A stretch of 64,000 nt of DNA from Embleya hyalina (GTDB lineage: Bacteria > Actinomycetota > Actinomycetes > Streptomycetales > Streptomycetaceae): assembly GCF_003967355.1 (NCBI RefSeq), contig NZ_BIFH01000047.1, forward strand, positions 60,338 through 124,337. The letters are read 5' to 3'. Position numbers and translations under genes: made by a program. The notes under the pieces were generated by a model. That model saw only the letters and a list, made by a program, of their open reading frames with translations. It searched no databases and was not told the origin of the DNA. Positions 35,461 to 43,910 of this stretch are shown piece after piece. Each line of letters starts with the position of its first letter. The first letter of the stretch is position 1.

Positions 35461-37029
35461 ATGAATCGCACCCCCCGTTCCGGTTCCAACGATCGTTACG
35501 GCCGCAGCGGCGGCGGCTCCGGCTCCGGCCGGGGCGGCTACGGCGGCGGTGGCGGTCGAGGCCGCGGCGGCGCCCCGTCGGGCAACCGGCGCAAGCCGAT
35601 GACCGCGGCGCCCGTGGCCGAGTTCGCGCTGCCGGTCAGCACCACCCCGTCGCTGCCGGCGGTCGCCGCGTTCGCCGAGCTGGACATGCCCAAGCAGTTG
35701 CTCGCCGCGCTCACCCGCAACGGCGTCACCGAGCCGTTCCCGATCCAGGCGGCCACCCTGCCCAACGCGCTGGTCGGCCGGGACGTGCTCGGCCGCGGCC
35801 GGACCGGCTCGGGCAAGACGCTCGCGTTCGGTCTCGCGATGCTGGCCCGGATCGCCGGTCGCCGTGCCGAGAGCAAGGCGCCGCTCGCGCTGGTCCTGGT
35901 GCCCACCCGCGAGCTGGCCCAGCAGGTCACCGACGCGCTGATGCCGTACGCCACCTCGGTGCAGCTGCGGATGACCACGGTCGTCGGCGGCATGTCGCTG
36001 GGTCGCCAGGCCAGTTCGCTCCGCAACGGCGCCGAGGTCGTGGTGGCCACCCCGGGTCGGCTCAAGGACCTGATCGACCGCGGCGACGCGCGGCTGGACG
36101 CGGTCGGCATCACGGTGCTCGACGAGGCCGACCAGATGGCCGACATGGGCTTCATGCCGCAGGTCACCGCGCTGCTCGACCAGGTACAGCCGGACGGGCA
36201 GCGGATGTTGTTCTCGGCCACCCTCGACCGCAACGTCGACCGGCTGGTCAAGCGCTTCCTCTCCGACCCGGTCGTGCACTCGGTCGACCCGTCGCAGGGC
36301 GCGGTCACCACGATGGAGCACCACGTGCTGCACGTGAGCGAGGCCGACAAGCACACCGCCGCGACGCACATCGCCGCCCGCGAGGGCCGGGTGATCATGT
36401 TCATGGACACCAAGCACGCGGTGGACCGGCTCACCCGGCAGATGTTGCAGAGCGGCGTGCGCGCAGCGGCGCTGCACGGCGGCAAGTCGCAGCCGCAGCG
36501 CACCCGCACCCTGGAGCAGTTCAAGAGCGGGCACGTCACCGCGCTGATCGCGACCAACGTCGCGGCGCGCGGGATCCACGTGGACGGTCTGGACCTGGTG
36601 GTCAACATCGACCCGCCGACCGACCACAAGGACTACCTGCACCGGGGCGGCCGTACCGCGCGCGCCGGCGAGTCGGGCAGCGTCGTGACGCTGGTCACTC
36701 CGAACCAGCGCCGCGAGATGGCCCGTCTGATGATGATCGCCGGCATCGAGGCCGAGACCATCCAGGTGCGCTCGGGCGACGAGGAACTGACCCGCGTCAC
36801 CGGCGCGCAGGTGCCCTCCGGCGTTCCGGTCGTGATCTCCTCGCCGGCCTCCGAGTCGCCGCGCCGCGGTGGTGCCGGCGGCGGTCGTGGTCGCGGTCGT
36901 CGGCCCGGCCAGGGCGGCGGCAGCGGTACCGGTCGGCGTCCGTCGGCCGCCGCGTCCGGCGCGACCTCGGGCCGCTCCGGCGGCTCCACCGGCGCCCCGG
37001 CCCAGCGCCGGCGCACCGCCGTCGCCTAG
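35461..37029 (+). CDS. DEAD-box RNA helicase
   Basis: A 522-aa helicase. A Gly/Arg/Ser-rich N-terminal tail (about 45 residues) precedes the two RecA-like domains: Q motif, Walker A GRTGSGKT, PTRELA, TPGR, VLDEAD box, SAT, and in domain 2 ARGIHVDG and HRGGRTARAG. The C-terminal 85 residues are again Gly/Arg-rich. Low-complexity RGG-like tails at both ends are typical of cold- and RNA-granule-associated DEAD helicases. The ATG at 35461 has GAGGAAGG six bases upstream, partly hidden in a hairpin. Downstream of the cold-shock gene, it likely remodels structured RNA. Confidence 0.96.
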   Translation: MNRTPRSGSNDRYGRSGGGSGSGRGGYGGGGGRGRGGAPSGNRRKPMTAAPVAEFALPVSTTPSLPAVAAFAELDMPKQLLAALTRNGVTEPFPIQAATLPNALVGRDVLGRGRTGSGKTLAFGLAMLARIAGRRAESKAPLALVLVPTRELAQQVTDALMPYATSVQLRMTTVVGGMSLGRQASSLRNGAEVVVATPGRLKDLIDRGDARLDAVGITVLDEADQMADMGFMPQVTALLDQVQPDGQRMLFSATLDRNVDRLVKRFLSDPVVHSVDPSQGAVTTMEHHVLHVSEADKHTAATHIAAREGRVIMFMDTKHAVDRLTRQMLQSGVRAAALHGGKSQPQRTRTLEQFKSGHVTALIATNVAARGIHVDGLDLVVNIDPPTDHKDYLHRGGRTARAGESGSVVTLVTPNQRREMARLMMIAGIEAETIQVRSGDEELTRVTGAQVPSGVPVVISSPASESPRRGGAGGGRGRGRRPGQGGGSGTGRRPSAAASGATSGRSGGSTGAPAQRRRTAVA

Positions 37030-37055
37030 GACCTGTCCGGCGGGTGTACCAACTC

Positions 37056-37093
37056 CGAAGCCGCGTCCGGGATTTGTCCCGGGCGCGGCTTCG
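37056..37093 (+). terminator. Terminator after the DEAD-box helicase
   Basis: A 17-bp stem (37056-37072 with 37077-37093, one T.G wobble) closes the loop TTTG, 27 bases after the helicase stop. It is among the strongest hairpins in the window. Confidence 0.9.
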
Positions 37094-37151
37094 TGCCGTG
37101 CCGTGCCGGGCGGTTGCGTCCGGATCATGTCGAAACCGTCACACCGCGTGG

Positions 37152-37177
37152 GGGAACGGGGAATTGATCCGCATTGT
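37152..37177 (+). promoter_or_regulatory. Possible ECF-type promoter (GGAAC-18-GTT)
   Basis: GGAAC at 37152-37156 and GTT at 37175-37177 are separated by 18 bases, close to the Streptomyces SigR-type pattern GGAAT-18-GTT with one mismatch. It lies about 50 bases before the L,D-transpeptidase start, which fits a stress-induced cell-wall gene. The motif is short, so chance is possible. Confidence 0.3.
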
Positions 37178-37223
37178 TAGTGTTGAACGATCCCCCGGTC
37201 GTCCACCCTTCGTGAGGTCGCAC

Positions 37224-38462
37224 GTGCGTAAGCCCCTGATATCCGGCTCCCGCAAGGGAATTCGTGTGGTCGCGCTGCCGCTAGTCGCGGCCGCGGTGGT
37301 GCTCACGGGGTGCGGCTCCGGAGGGGCCGACAAGGCGGCGAAGTCGGACGCGGCACAGGCGAAGCCGGGTGACGCGGACAATGAGGCGAAGGACACACCG
37401 GCGCGGGTGACGGTGGATCCGGTCGACGGCACGCAGGGCGTGGCACCGGGCAAGCCGGTCACCGTGACGGCCGACTCCGGGACGCTGACCTCGGTGCGGG
37501 TCGTGGACGCGCAGAACCGGGCGATCGAGGGCACGATCGGGGCCGACGGCCGCACCTGGACCTCGACCACGCGCACCGTGCCGGGCGCGGCCTACACGGT
37601 GACCGCGATCACGAAGGGCAAGAAGGGCGCCGAGAACTCGGCCACCACGAAGTTCGGCACGCTCAAGGCCGACACGGTGAACAAGGTCACCCTGCGGCCG
37701 GCCAACGGCGGCACCTTCGGTGTCGGACAGCCGGTGTCGGTGATGTTCGACTACGCGGTCAAGGACAAGGCCGAGGTCGAGCGCAACCTCAAGGTGACCA
37801 CGACGCCGAACGTCGAGGGTTCGTGGGGCTGGACCAAGGACATCTCCGGCAAGGACCGGGTCGACTGGCGGCCGCGCGAGTTCTGGCCCGGCGGTACCAA
37901 GGTCACCCTGAACGCGAACCTGGGCGGCGTGGCCAGCGGCCCCGGCACCTACTTCGCGCGCGACTACGAGAGCACCTTCACCGTCGGCACGAACCGGGTC
38001 GTCGAGGTGGACGTCCCGAAGAAGCGGCTGACCATCATGGAGGACGGCGTCGCGGTCAAGACGATCAAGGTGTCGGCCGGCTCCTCCGAGTTCCCCACGC
38101 GCGGCGGCACGCACGTGATCCTGAACAAGAACGCCAAGGAGACGCTCGACTCCACCACGGTCGGTCTGGGTGACAGCTACAACCTCCCGGACGTGCCGTG
38201 GGTGGTGCACTTCACCTCCTCCGGCACCTTCTTCCACTCGGCCGCGTGGAACACCGCCAACATCGGCGTCGCCAACACCAGCCACGGCTGCGTCGGGATG
38301 ACCGTCCCGGACGCCGAGTGGTTCTTCAACCGGGTCGAGGTCGGCGACCCGGTCGTGGTCAAGGGCTCGACCAACACCGAGACCACCGAGCCCGGCAACG
38401 GCTTCGGCAACTGGCAGATGAGCTACGACCAGTGGAAGGCCAAGAGCGCGCTCGCGAGCTGA
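37224..38462 (+). CDS. L,D-transpeptidase lipoprotein (YkuD family, Ig-like domains)
   Basis: A 412-aa cell-wall enzyme that makes 3-3 peptidoglycan crosslinks. The signal peptide ends in lipobox LTGC with Cys30. Two Ig-like domains (about 60-260) match the mycobacterial LdtMt2 architecture, and the YkuD catalytic domain follows with SHGCVGM (His354, Cys356). A short C-terminal tail rich in Asn/Gly/Trp is typical. GTG 37224 has GAGGT five bases upstream. It is flanked by terminators on both sides and so is probably monocistronic. Confidence 0.96.
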   Translation: MRKPLISGSRKGIRVVALPLVAAAVVLTGCGSGGADKAAKSDAAQAKPGDADNEAKDTPARVTVDPVDGTQGVAPGKPVTVTADSGTLTSVRVVDAQNRAIEGTIGADGRTWTSTTRTVPGAAYTVTAITKGKKGAENSATTKFGTLKADTVNKVTLRPANGGTFGVGQPVSVMFDYAVKDKAEVERNLKVTTTPNVEGSWGWTKDISGKDRVDWRPREFWPGGTKVTLNANLGGVASGPGTYFARDYESTFTVGTNRVVEVDVPKKRLTIMEDGVAVKTIKVSAGSSEFPTRGGTHVILNKNAKETLDSTTVGLGDSYNLPDVPWVVHFTSSGTFFHSAAWNTANIGVANTSHGCVGMTVPDAEWFFNRVEVGDPVVVKGSTNTETTEPGNGFGNWQMSYDQWKAKSALAS

Positions 38463-38475
38463 CCCGCGCCCGCAC

Positions 38476-38510
38476 CGCCCCGAGAACCGGCCCGGCCGGT
38501 CCCCGGGGCG
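38476..38510 (+). terminator. Terminator after the L,D-transpeptidase gene
   Basis: An outer 7-bp stem CGCCCCG (38476-38482) / CGGGGCG (38504-38510) encloses an inner ACCGGCC/GGCCGGT stem, followed by TTCCCCTT. It lies 14 bases after the stop codon and may also end the convergent transcript. Confidence 0.8.
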
Positions 38511-38539
38511 TTCCCCTTCGGATCCGCGGGGCCGCGTCG

Positions 38540-39337
38540 CTACCTCGGCGGGGTGGGCGCGGTCAGGATCGCCTTGTCCATCAGGGCCGGTCCGACCTCG
38601 GCGGTCAGCGGGTAGGCGGGGTCGGCCGCGGTCATCTCGGTGGCGACCCAGCCGAGCACGTGACCGCGCCTGGTAAGCACCACCGAGCCCCGCCGGCCGT
38701 CGCCCGACCAGGACCACACCTCGGTGTCGGGCCCGCCGCCCGGCACCCGGCTCATGCAGGCCGCCGCGACGGCCTGCCACGAGGTGTAGATCCGCCGGGC
38801 TTCGGCGTCGATCGCCTGCGGCGTCAGGCCCGTGGCCCAGGTGCTGGTGACGAAGGTCTTCACCCGACTGCCGGCCGCCGTGACGCGCCGGTCCTGTACA
38901 CCTCCCAGGGCCGCCTCCGGCGGGGTCGCCGCGCATGGTCCGAACAATCGCACCGGGAACGCGGTGTCCGGTCGGTTCACCATGTCACCCTCGACGGTCC
39001 ACTCCACGCCCCGAACCGTGGGCAGGTAGGTCGGGTCCCCCAGGCCGATCCGTTCGGCGTCCGCGGGTGGCGGCGTGAGTGCGGCGCGGTCCCCGGGGCT
39101 GCTCGCGGCCGGTCCGCCGCGCACCGCGGCGCCGTCGTCCGGCCGGGTCGCCCAGAGCGCGCCCGCGACCACACACGCGGTCAGCGCGCCCGCCCCCGCG
39201 ACGCGAAGTCGGGTGCGGCGGCGGGCTCCGCGCGTGCGGACCCGCTCCGGCGCGGCCAGGGTCGCCGCCGATTCGGCCCGGCCCGCCAACTCGCGCAGGC
39301 GATCGATCACAACGTCGTCGTGCCGCGGGTCGTTCAT
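38540..39337 (-). CDS. Sigma-factor-linked membrane protein (putative anti-sigma partner)
   Basis: A 265-aa protein with a basic cytoplasmic N terminus of about 45 residues (the segment ERVRTRGARRRTRLR), one membrane helix (VAGAGALTACVVAGALWA) and an external domain of about 190 residues. The start overlaps the stop of the upstream sigma gene by ATGA, so the two are translated together. This is the normal layout of SigE-family sigma factors and their membrane partners, but no zinc anti-sigma motif (HxxxCxxC) is present. An anti-sigma role is inference from position and topology. Confidence 0.75.
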   Translation of the reverse strand: MNDPRHDDVVIDRLRELAGRAESAATLAAPERVRTRGARRRTRLRVAGAGALTACVVAGALWATRPDDGAAVRGGPAASSPGDRAALTPPPADAERIGLGDPTYLPTVRGVEWTVEGDMVNRPDTAFPVRLFGPCAATPPEAALGGVQDRRVTAAGSRVKTFVTSTWATGLTPQAIDAEARRIYTSWQAVAAACMSRVPGGGPDTEVWSWSGDGRRGSVVLTRRGHVLGWVATEMTAADPAYPLTAEVGPALMDKAILTAPTPPR

Positions 39338-39876
39338 GTCCTCGCCGTCTCTTTCCTCGTCGAATCCACCCGAGCCGACTCGCCCAGGTGGTGTTGCAGG
39401 TCCTCGCGGGCACGGGTCAGCCGGGTACGCAACGCGCCCTCGCTGATCCCCAGTTCGGCCGCCGCCTCGGCGCCGGTGAGATCGCACAGGTGGAACAGGA
39501 CGATCGCCTCGCGCCGACCGGCGGACAACTTGCGCAGCGCCGCGACCAGCGCCACGTGGTCCGGGGAGATCGCCGGCGTGGGGGCCGGCTCGCCGTGTCG
39601 GAAGTGCGCCCGCATCCGGTTGCGCGCCCGCCGCCAGTTCCCGACCGCGATCCGCCGCGCGACGACGCGGACCCAACCGGTGGGGTCGCCGGCGGCGGTG
39701 AGCGCGGCCCAGCGACCCCAGGCCCGGGAGTACGCCTCCTGCACCGCGTCCTCGGCGTCGGCGAGGTTGCCGGTCAGCGCGTAGATCACCCCGGTCATCC
39801 GCTGCGAGCCGGCCAGGTAGAAGGCGTCGAACTCGGCCCTGCGTGCGGCATCCGTCGCACCGCTGGTCGTCGTCAT
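39334..39876 (-). CDS. ECF sigma factor, SigE family (Streptomyces SigE70-like)
   Basis: A 180-aa group IV sigma factor. Region 2 (about 18-85) contains TGNLADAEDAVQEAYSRAWG and region 4 (about 110-165) has LSAGRREAIVLFHLCDLTGA with a helix-turn-helix ending SEGALRTRLTRAREDL. The ATG at 39876 has GGAGG upstream at a rather long spacing of 11. It is co-translated with the membrane protein downstream. The target promoters are unknown; such pairs often answer envelope or oxidative stress. Confidence 0.92.
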   Translation of the reverse strand: MTTTSGATDAARRAEFDAFYLAGSQRMTGVIYALTGNLADAEDAVQEAYSRAWGRWAALTAAGDPTGWVRVVARRIAVGNWRRARNRMRAHFRHGEPAPTPAISPDHVALVAALRKLSAGRREAIVLFHLCDLTGAEAAAELGISEGALRTRLTRAREDLQHHLGESARVDSTRKETART

Positions 39877-40025
39877 GTCGTGGGCCGCCTCCGTTCTCGT
39901 CGCGTCCGGTGTTCGCCGGTTCGACACATGCACGCCGGGGCGGAGGCGGGTGTTACAGGCGCGCCGGGAGTTGTTCGGTGCCGATTCGCCGCGGGCTCCG
40001 ATAGTGCGCCGGACGGGGGTGTGGT

Positions 40026-41307
40026 GTGCGGGGGTCGGCGCAGGACGATCCGGTCACGATCGGGGGTACCGCCTGCTGCGGCACCTCGGCTCGGGCGGGA
40101 TGGGCCGGGTGTACCTCGGGCGGACCGGGCGGGGAGCCTGGTCGCGGTGAAGGTGGTGCGTCCGGAACCGGCCGACGACCCGGCGTTCCGGGTGCGGTTC
40201 CGGCGCGAGGTCGAGGCGGGCCGACGGGTGGCCGGACCGTGGACCGCGGCCGTGCCGGACGCGGACACCGAGGCGCCTCGGCCGCGGCCGGCCACCCGGT
40301 TCATCGCCGGGCCCTCGCTGCGGGAGGCCGTGCGGCCGGCCGGGCCGCTGCCCGAGGAGGCGGTGCGGGCACCGGGCGCGGGGCCGGCCGCGGCGCTGGT
40401 GAGCGTGCACGACGCCGGGCTCGTGCACCGCGACCTCAAGCCCTCCGACGTACTGCTCACCCTCGACGGTCCCCGCGTGATCGACTTCGGCATCGCCCGG
40501 ACCGCGGACGCCACCGCGCCGACCACGACGGGCGTATCCGTCGACTCGCCCGCGTTCATGTCGCCGGAGCAGGCCAACGGCCTCGACGTCGGGCCCGCCG
40601 GGGACGTGTTCTCGCTCGGCTCGGTGCCGGTGCACGCGGCGAACGGGATCGGACCGTTCGGCGAGGGCAACGACCGGGCGCACATGTACCGGGTCATCGG
40701 GCACGAGCCGAACCTGTCCCGGGTGCCGTACTCGATGCACCCGGTGATCGAGACGTGCCTGCGGAAGGATCCGGCCGCGCGGCCGACGGCGGGTCGGATC
40801 GTCACCGCGCTCGCGCCCGAGAGCGATCCGCGGCGGTTGTTCGTGCCGGGCCGGCTGCCGGGCCCGGTGGTGGAGTCGACCGCCCGGCGGGCCGTGGAAC
40901 CGCCGGAGATCGAGACCGAACCGGTGGCGGACGACGCGGTGCCGACCCGGGTGGTCGGCGCCGAACCGACCCCGGTGGCCGGTACGGAGGAGGACCGGCT
41001 CGCGCCGGAGCCGACGGAGGTGGCCCTGAAGGAGTTCAACCGGAACCGGATCGTGCCGGGCGGCGGTATCCGTCCGGACGGTTCCGGCTTCTGCGTCCGC
41101 AACGACACACTGGTGTCGATCGTGGTCGACGGCACCCTCGAATTCGACGCGACCGACAACTTCGACCGCGGGTTCGTTCACGACGCCGCGCGGGGTGTGA
41201 GCGGGCCGGGTCGCCGACCGGTGTGGCGCCGCCTCGTTCGGTGCCCCGCCCCAGCAGAATGGATTCTGCGGGTGCCCGGGCAACGGGTATCTTCTACGAG
41301 TCTGTAG
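40026..41307 (+). pseudogene. Ser/Thr protein kinase interrupted by two 1-base deletions
   Basis: Three frames must be joined to read the kinase. GTG 40026 gives DDPVTIGG, then the frame changes to YRLLRHLGSGGMGRVYLGRT (glycine loop), then again to VAVKVVRPEPADDPAFRVRF and on through HRDLKPSDVLL, DFGIART and SPEQANG. Both breaks fall in G runs (ATCGGGGGTAC near 40067 and CGGGGAGC near 40128), each one base short, so they may be sequencing errors rather than real decay. The kinase domain lacks a visible membrane helix, and the C terminus beyond 41190 is uncertain. The intact gene would be a typical streptomycete Pkn2-type kinase. Confidence 0.8.
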
Positions 41308-41356
41308 ATTGAAGGCTCGAAATCTACGCGTATCTACGCGAGGCAGGGGGATCCCC

Positions 41357-41812
41357 ATGGCGCTGTGGGACAAGTTCAAGCAGTCCGCCCAGACGATGCA
41401 GGGGCAGCTGGAAGCGAAGAAGAACGAGCTGAAGAGCGGCGGATTCCGGGACGCGAGCATGGCGATCTGTGCCCTGGTCGCCGCGGCCGACGGCTCCATC
41501 GACCCGGCCGAGCGGCAGCGGGTGAGTGCGCTGATCACGACCAACGACGTGCTGCGCAACTTCGCCGCGAGCGACCTGGAACAGCGCTTCGAGGCATATC
41601 TGGCCAAACTCACCGCCGACTTCGAGCTGGGCAAGGTGTCCGTGCTCCAGGACATCGCCAAGGTGAAGAAGAAGCCGACCGAGGCGCGCGCGGTGATCCA
41701 GATCGGCATCGTGATCGGCGGCGCCGACGGTCACTTCGACAAGACCGAGCAGGCGGTCGTGCGCGACGCGTGCTTCGCGCTCGACCTGGCCCCCGTCGAG
41801 TTCGGTCTCTGA
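41357..41812 (+). CDS. TerB-family tellurite-resistance-like protein
   Basis: A 151-aa all-helical cytoplasmic protein. The TerB signature appears twice, each with an Asp/Glu-rich loop: VAAADGSIDPAERQRV and VIGGADGHFDKTEQAVV, the latter like a calcium/metal-binding loop. The ATG at 41357 has AGGGGG upstream. A strong terminator follows. The rest of a ter operon is absent, so a stand-alone stress or metal-sensing role is more likely than tellurite resistance itself. Confidence 0.92.
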   Translation: MALWDKFKQSAQTMQGQLEAKKNELKSGGFRDASMAICALVAAADGSIDPAERQRVSALITTNDVLRNFAASDLEQRFEAYLAKLTADFELGKVSVLQDIAKVKKKPTEARAVIQIGIVIGGADGHFDKTEQAVVRDACFALDLAPVEFGL

Positions 41813-41843
41813 CCCGACGCTCCGGCCAACCCTTTCGAGGGAT

Positions 41844-41882
41844 CGATTCCGCCCGACGGCCGATGTTCGTCGGGCGGAATCG
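41844..41882 (+). terminator. Terminator after the TerB-like gene
   Basis: A perfect 15-bp stem CGATTCCGCCCGACG (41844-41858) paired with 41868-41882 closes a 9-base loop, about 30 bases after the stop codon. Confidence 0.88.
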
Positions 41883-41906
41883 TGCCGTTCGCCGGACGTT
41901 GGAGAC

Positions 41907-42497
41907 ATGACCGACGCCCGCATCCTCCCCGGGCCGCGGCGGGCTCGCTGGTGGGGTCCGCTCGCGGTCGCCGCCGTGTTGGTGCTGCTCACCGGCGGGT
42001 GGCCGCTGATCGACTCGTGGATCTCGGGGGACAGGCGGGTCCTGGCGGGCACGGTGTTCCGGGTCGGGCCGGACGACGACCACCGCGCGTGGTTCCGGGT
42101 CGGCGCCGGCTGGATCCTCGACCGGGGGGCCACCACACCCTCGCGGGTGTTCGTGCTGCGGCACGGCGACGTGGACCTGTCGGTCGCGTACATCTCGCTG
42201 CCCCGGGCCGAGGACGCCGACGCGTTGTGGACCGGGCTGCGCGACACGCTCCGGGTCGGCGACCGGAATGCCCGGCTCGGCGTCCCGGGACCGCTGGTCG
42301 CCCATGCCGGGGCACAGGGCATGGTCGGCACCCTGGTCCGCGACGGCGACACCGGGCGGGCGGTGATCTATCCCGGCCCCGAGGACGCGTTCGCCATCCG
42401 GCTGATCGCGCTCGCGCCGCAGGCGACCGCCGATCCGCAGTGGGCCCAGGTGGCGGACGTACTGCGCTCGTTGACGTTCACCGAGGAGGCCGCGTGA
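41907..42497 (+). CDS. Single-pass membrane protein of unknown function
   Basis: A 196-aa protein with a basic N terminus, one membrane helix (PLAVAAVLVLLTGGWPL) and an external domain of about 155 residues containing RVFVLRHGDVDLSVAY. I do not recognise the family. GGAG sits close to the ATG at 41907. Its stop overlaps the PrsW-like protease start as GTGA, and the coupling suggests that the two act together, for example as substrate and protease. Confidence 0.75.
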   Translation: MTDARILPGPRRARWWGPLAVAAVLVLLTGGWPLIDSWISGDRRVLAGTVFRVGPDDDHRAWFRVGAGWILDRGATTPSRVFVLRHGDVDLSVAYISLPRAEDADALWTGLRDTLRVGDRNARLGVPGPLVAHAGAQGMVGTLVRDGDTGRAVIYPGPEDAFAIRLIALAPQATADPQWAQVADVLRSLTFTEEAA

Positions 42498-43663
42498 GGG
42501 GTGGCGTGGTCCGGTCGGCCGGCGAGCCCTCGGCTCCGGCCGCCGTGGGGGTGGCACTCCTGGGGTGCCTGTTCGGACTCGGCGTCATCGTGCACGAATA
42601 CCGGGACACGGTACGGGTCTTCCCGGCCGCGACGGCCCTCGCTGGCTTTCTGCTCCTGCTCACCCTCGGTGTCGGCTACCTGCTGCCGCGCCGGATCCGA
42701 CCGGTCGTCGCACCCCCGCACGACGGCTCGATCGCCTGCGTCGCGTGGGGGATGACCGCCGCGACCGGGTGCGCGATCCTGGCCAACACCGGTCTGAGCG
42801 GCATCTGGGCGAAGACCCGGGGCGTCGACTTCGCGGACACGTGGGGCGCGGCGATGACCGCGCCGCTCAACGAGGAGACGCTCAAGCTCTGCGGCCTGCT
42901 GATACTCGCGCTGATCGGGTCCGGGGTGATCCGCGCGCCGATCGACGGGTGGGTGTACGGGGCGCTGGTCGGCCTCGGCTTCCAGGTGGTGGAGAACCTC
43001 CTGTACGCGCTGAACTCCATCCTGCTCGACGGCGCGACCAACCCGGGCGCCTCGGTGGACGCGTCCTTCGCGGCGCGGGTGGGGATCACCGGGTGGGGTT
43101 CGCACTGGGCGATGAGCGCGGTCGCGGGTACCGGTGTCGGCTACCTGGTCGCGCGCGACGGTCGGCCGCTCGCCCGGCGGGTGTCGGTCGCGCTCGGCTG
43201 CTGGTTGCTGGCGATGGGGATGCACTGGTTCTTCAACGCGCCCCTGCCGCTCGGGTGGCGCGGGACGCTCGCCCGGGTCGGGGTCGACTTCGTGGTCGCG
43301 ATGCTGGTGTACCGGTCGGCGCGGCGGCACTATCTGGCCAGGTTTCGCGAGGTGGCCGCGGAGGAGGCCGCGACCGGGGCGATCCGGCCCGTGGAGGCCG
43401 AGTTGTTGCCGCGTCGGCACAGCCGTCGGCAGGTGCGCGACGGTCCGCGGTCGCGGCCGGTCCGGGTGCTGATCGGGGAGATCGAGGAGGCCCAACTGGC
43501 GCTGGTGGCGGGGCGGATCCCGCGCGCGGACCCGAGCGAGCCGGCCCGCTCCGAGCGGCTGCGGGAGGAGATCGCCACGTTGCGGGCGCACCTGCGGGCG
43601 CGGCCGGTGCCGGGCCCGCCGACGGCGCCGGCGGGTGGGGCGCCGGCGCCGGGTGGGGCGTGA
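42494..43663 (+). CDS. PrsW-family intramembrane metalloprotease
   Basis: A 389-aa polytopic membrane protein with about eight helices. The PrsW/CPBP motifs are visible: NEETLKL (the EExxK type) in one helix, QVVENLLY in the next, GSHWAMSAVAGTG and MHWFFN in later ones. A cytoplasmic C-terminal tail of about 100 Arg/Glu/Pro-rich residues follows. GTG 42494 overlaps the previous stop and has GAGGAGG upstream. PrsW proteins cleave anti-sigma factors or other small membrane proteins; the substrate here may be the coupled single-pass protein. Confidence 0.9.
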   Translation: MRGGVVRSAGEPSAPAAVGVALLGCLFGLGVIVHEYRDTVRVFPAATALAGFLLLLTLGVGYLLPRRIRPVVAPPHDGSIACVAWGMTAATGCAILANTGLSGIWAKTRGVDFADTWGAAMTAPLNEETLKLCGLLILALIGSGVIRAPIDGWVYGALVGLGFQVVENLLYALNSILLDGATNPGASVDASFAARVGITGWGSHWAMSAVAGTGVGYLVARDGRPLARRVSVALGCWLLAMGMHWFFNAPLPLGWRGTLARVGVDFVVAMLVYRSARRHYLARFREVAAEEAATGAIRPVEAELLPRRHSRRQVRDGPRSRPVRVLIGEIEEAQLALVAGRIPRADPSEPARSERLREEIATLRAHLRARPVPGPPTAPAGGAPAPGGA

Positions 43664-43668
43664 ACGCG

Positions 43669-43703
43669 CGGAAGCCCGTCGGACGCGATCCGACGGGCTT
43701 CCG
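43669..43703 (+). terminator. Terminator after the PrsW-like gene
   Basis: A perfect 15-bp stem CGGAAGCCCGTCGGA (43669-43683) paired with 43689-43703 closes the loop CGCGA, beginning 6 bases after the stop codon. Confidence 0.88.
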
Positions 43704-43728
43704 TGTCGCCTGCTCCAGGTAACCGGGG

Positions 43729-43815
43729 TTACCGAACCGAGAGGGGCCCATCCACTTCTCGTGGATCCTGATTGCGCGGTGCGCGGCCCTGTATCGACCG
43801 CTTCTCCGCGTCCAT
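43729..43815 (-). CDS. Possible 28-aa small protein
   Basis: A short minus-strand ORF begins MDAEKRSIQGRAPRNQDPRE and ends GPLSVR at TAA. AGAGGGG lies about nine bases before the ATG at 43815. It is very charged and has no known domain. It lies between the thioredoxin gene and the PrsW terminator, in the same direction as thioredoxin. The frame stays open upstream, which weakens the case. I include it because of the ribosome site and ordinary codon use. Confidence 0.3.
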   Translation of the reverse strand: MDAEKRSIQGRAPRNQDPREVDGPLSVR

Positions 43816-43910
43816 CCGTGCGGGCCCCTCTCGTTCCCTCAAGTAGACCTCTGCCGTGCCGAAGGTGCAAACGGCGCAGTTCGTGATGAACCGCTCGATG
43901 TCGCGGTCGG

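Noticed and set aside
43669..43815. Possible tRNA or small RNA suggested by the strong hairpin
   Set aside because: The hairpin is a simple 15-bp terminator stem; no cloverleaf, anticodon arm or CCA end could be drawn.
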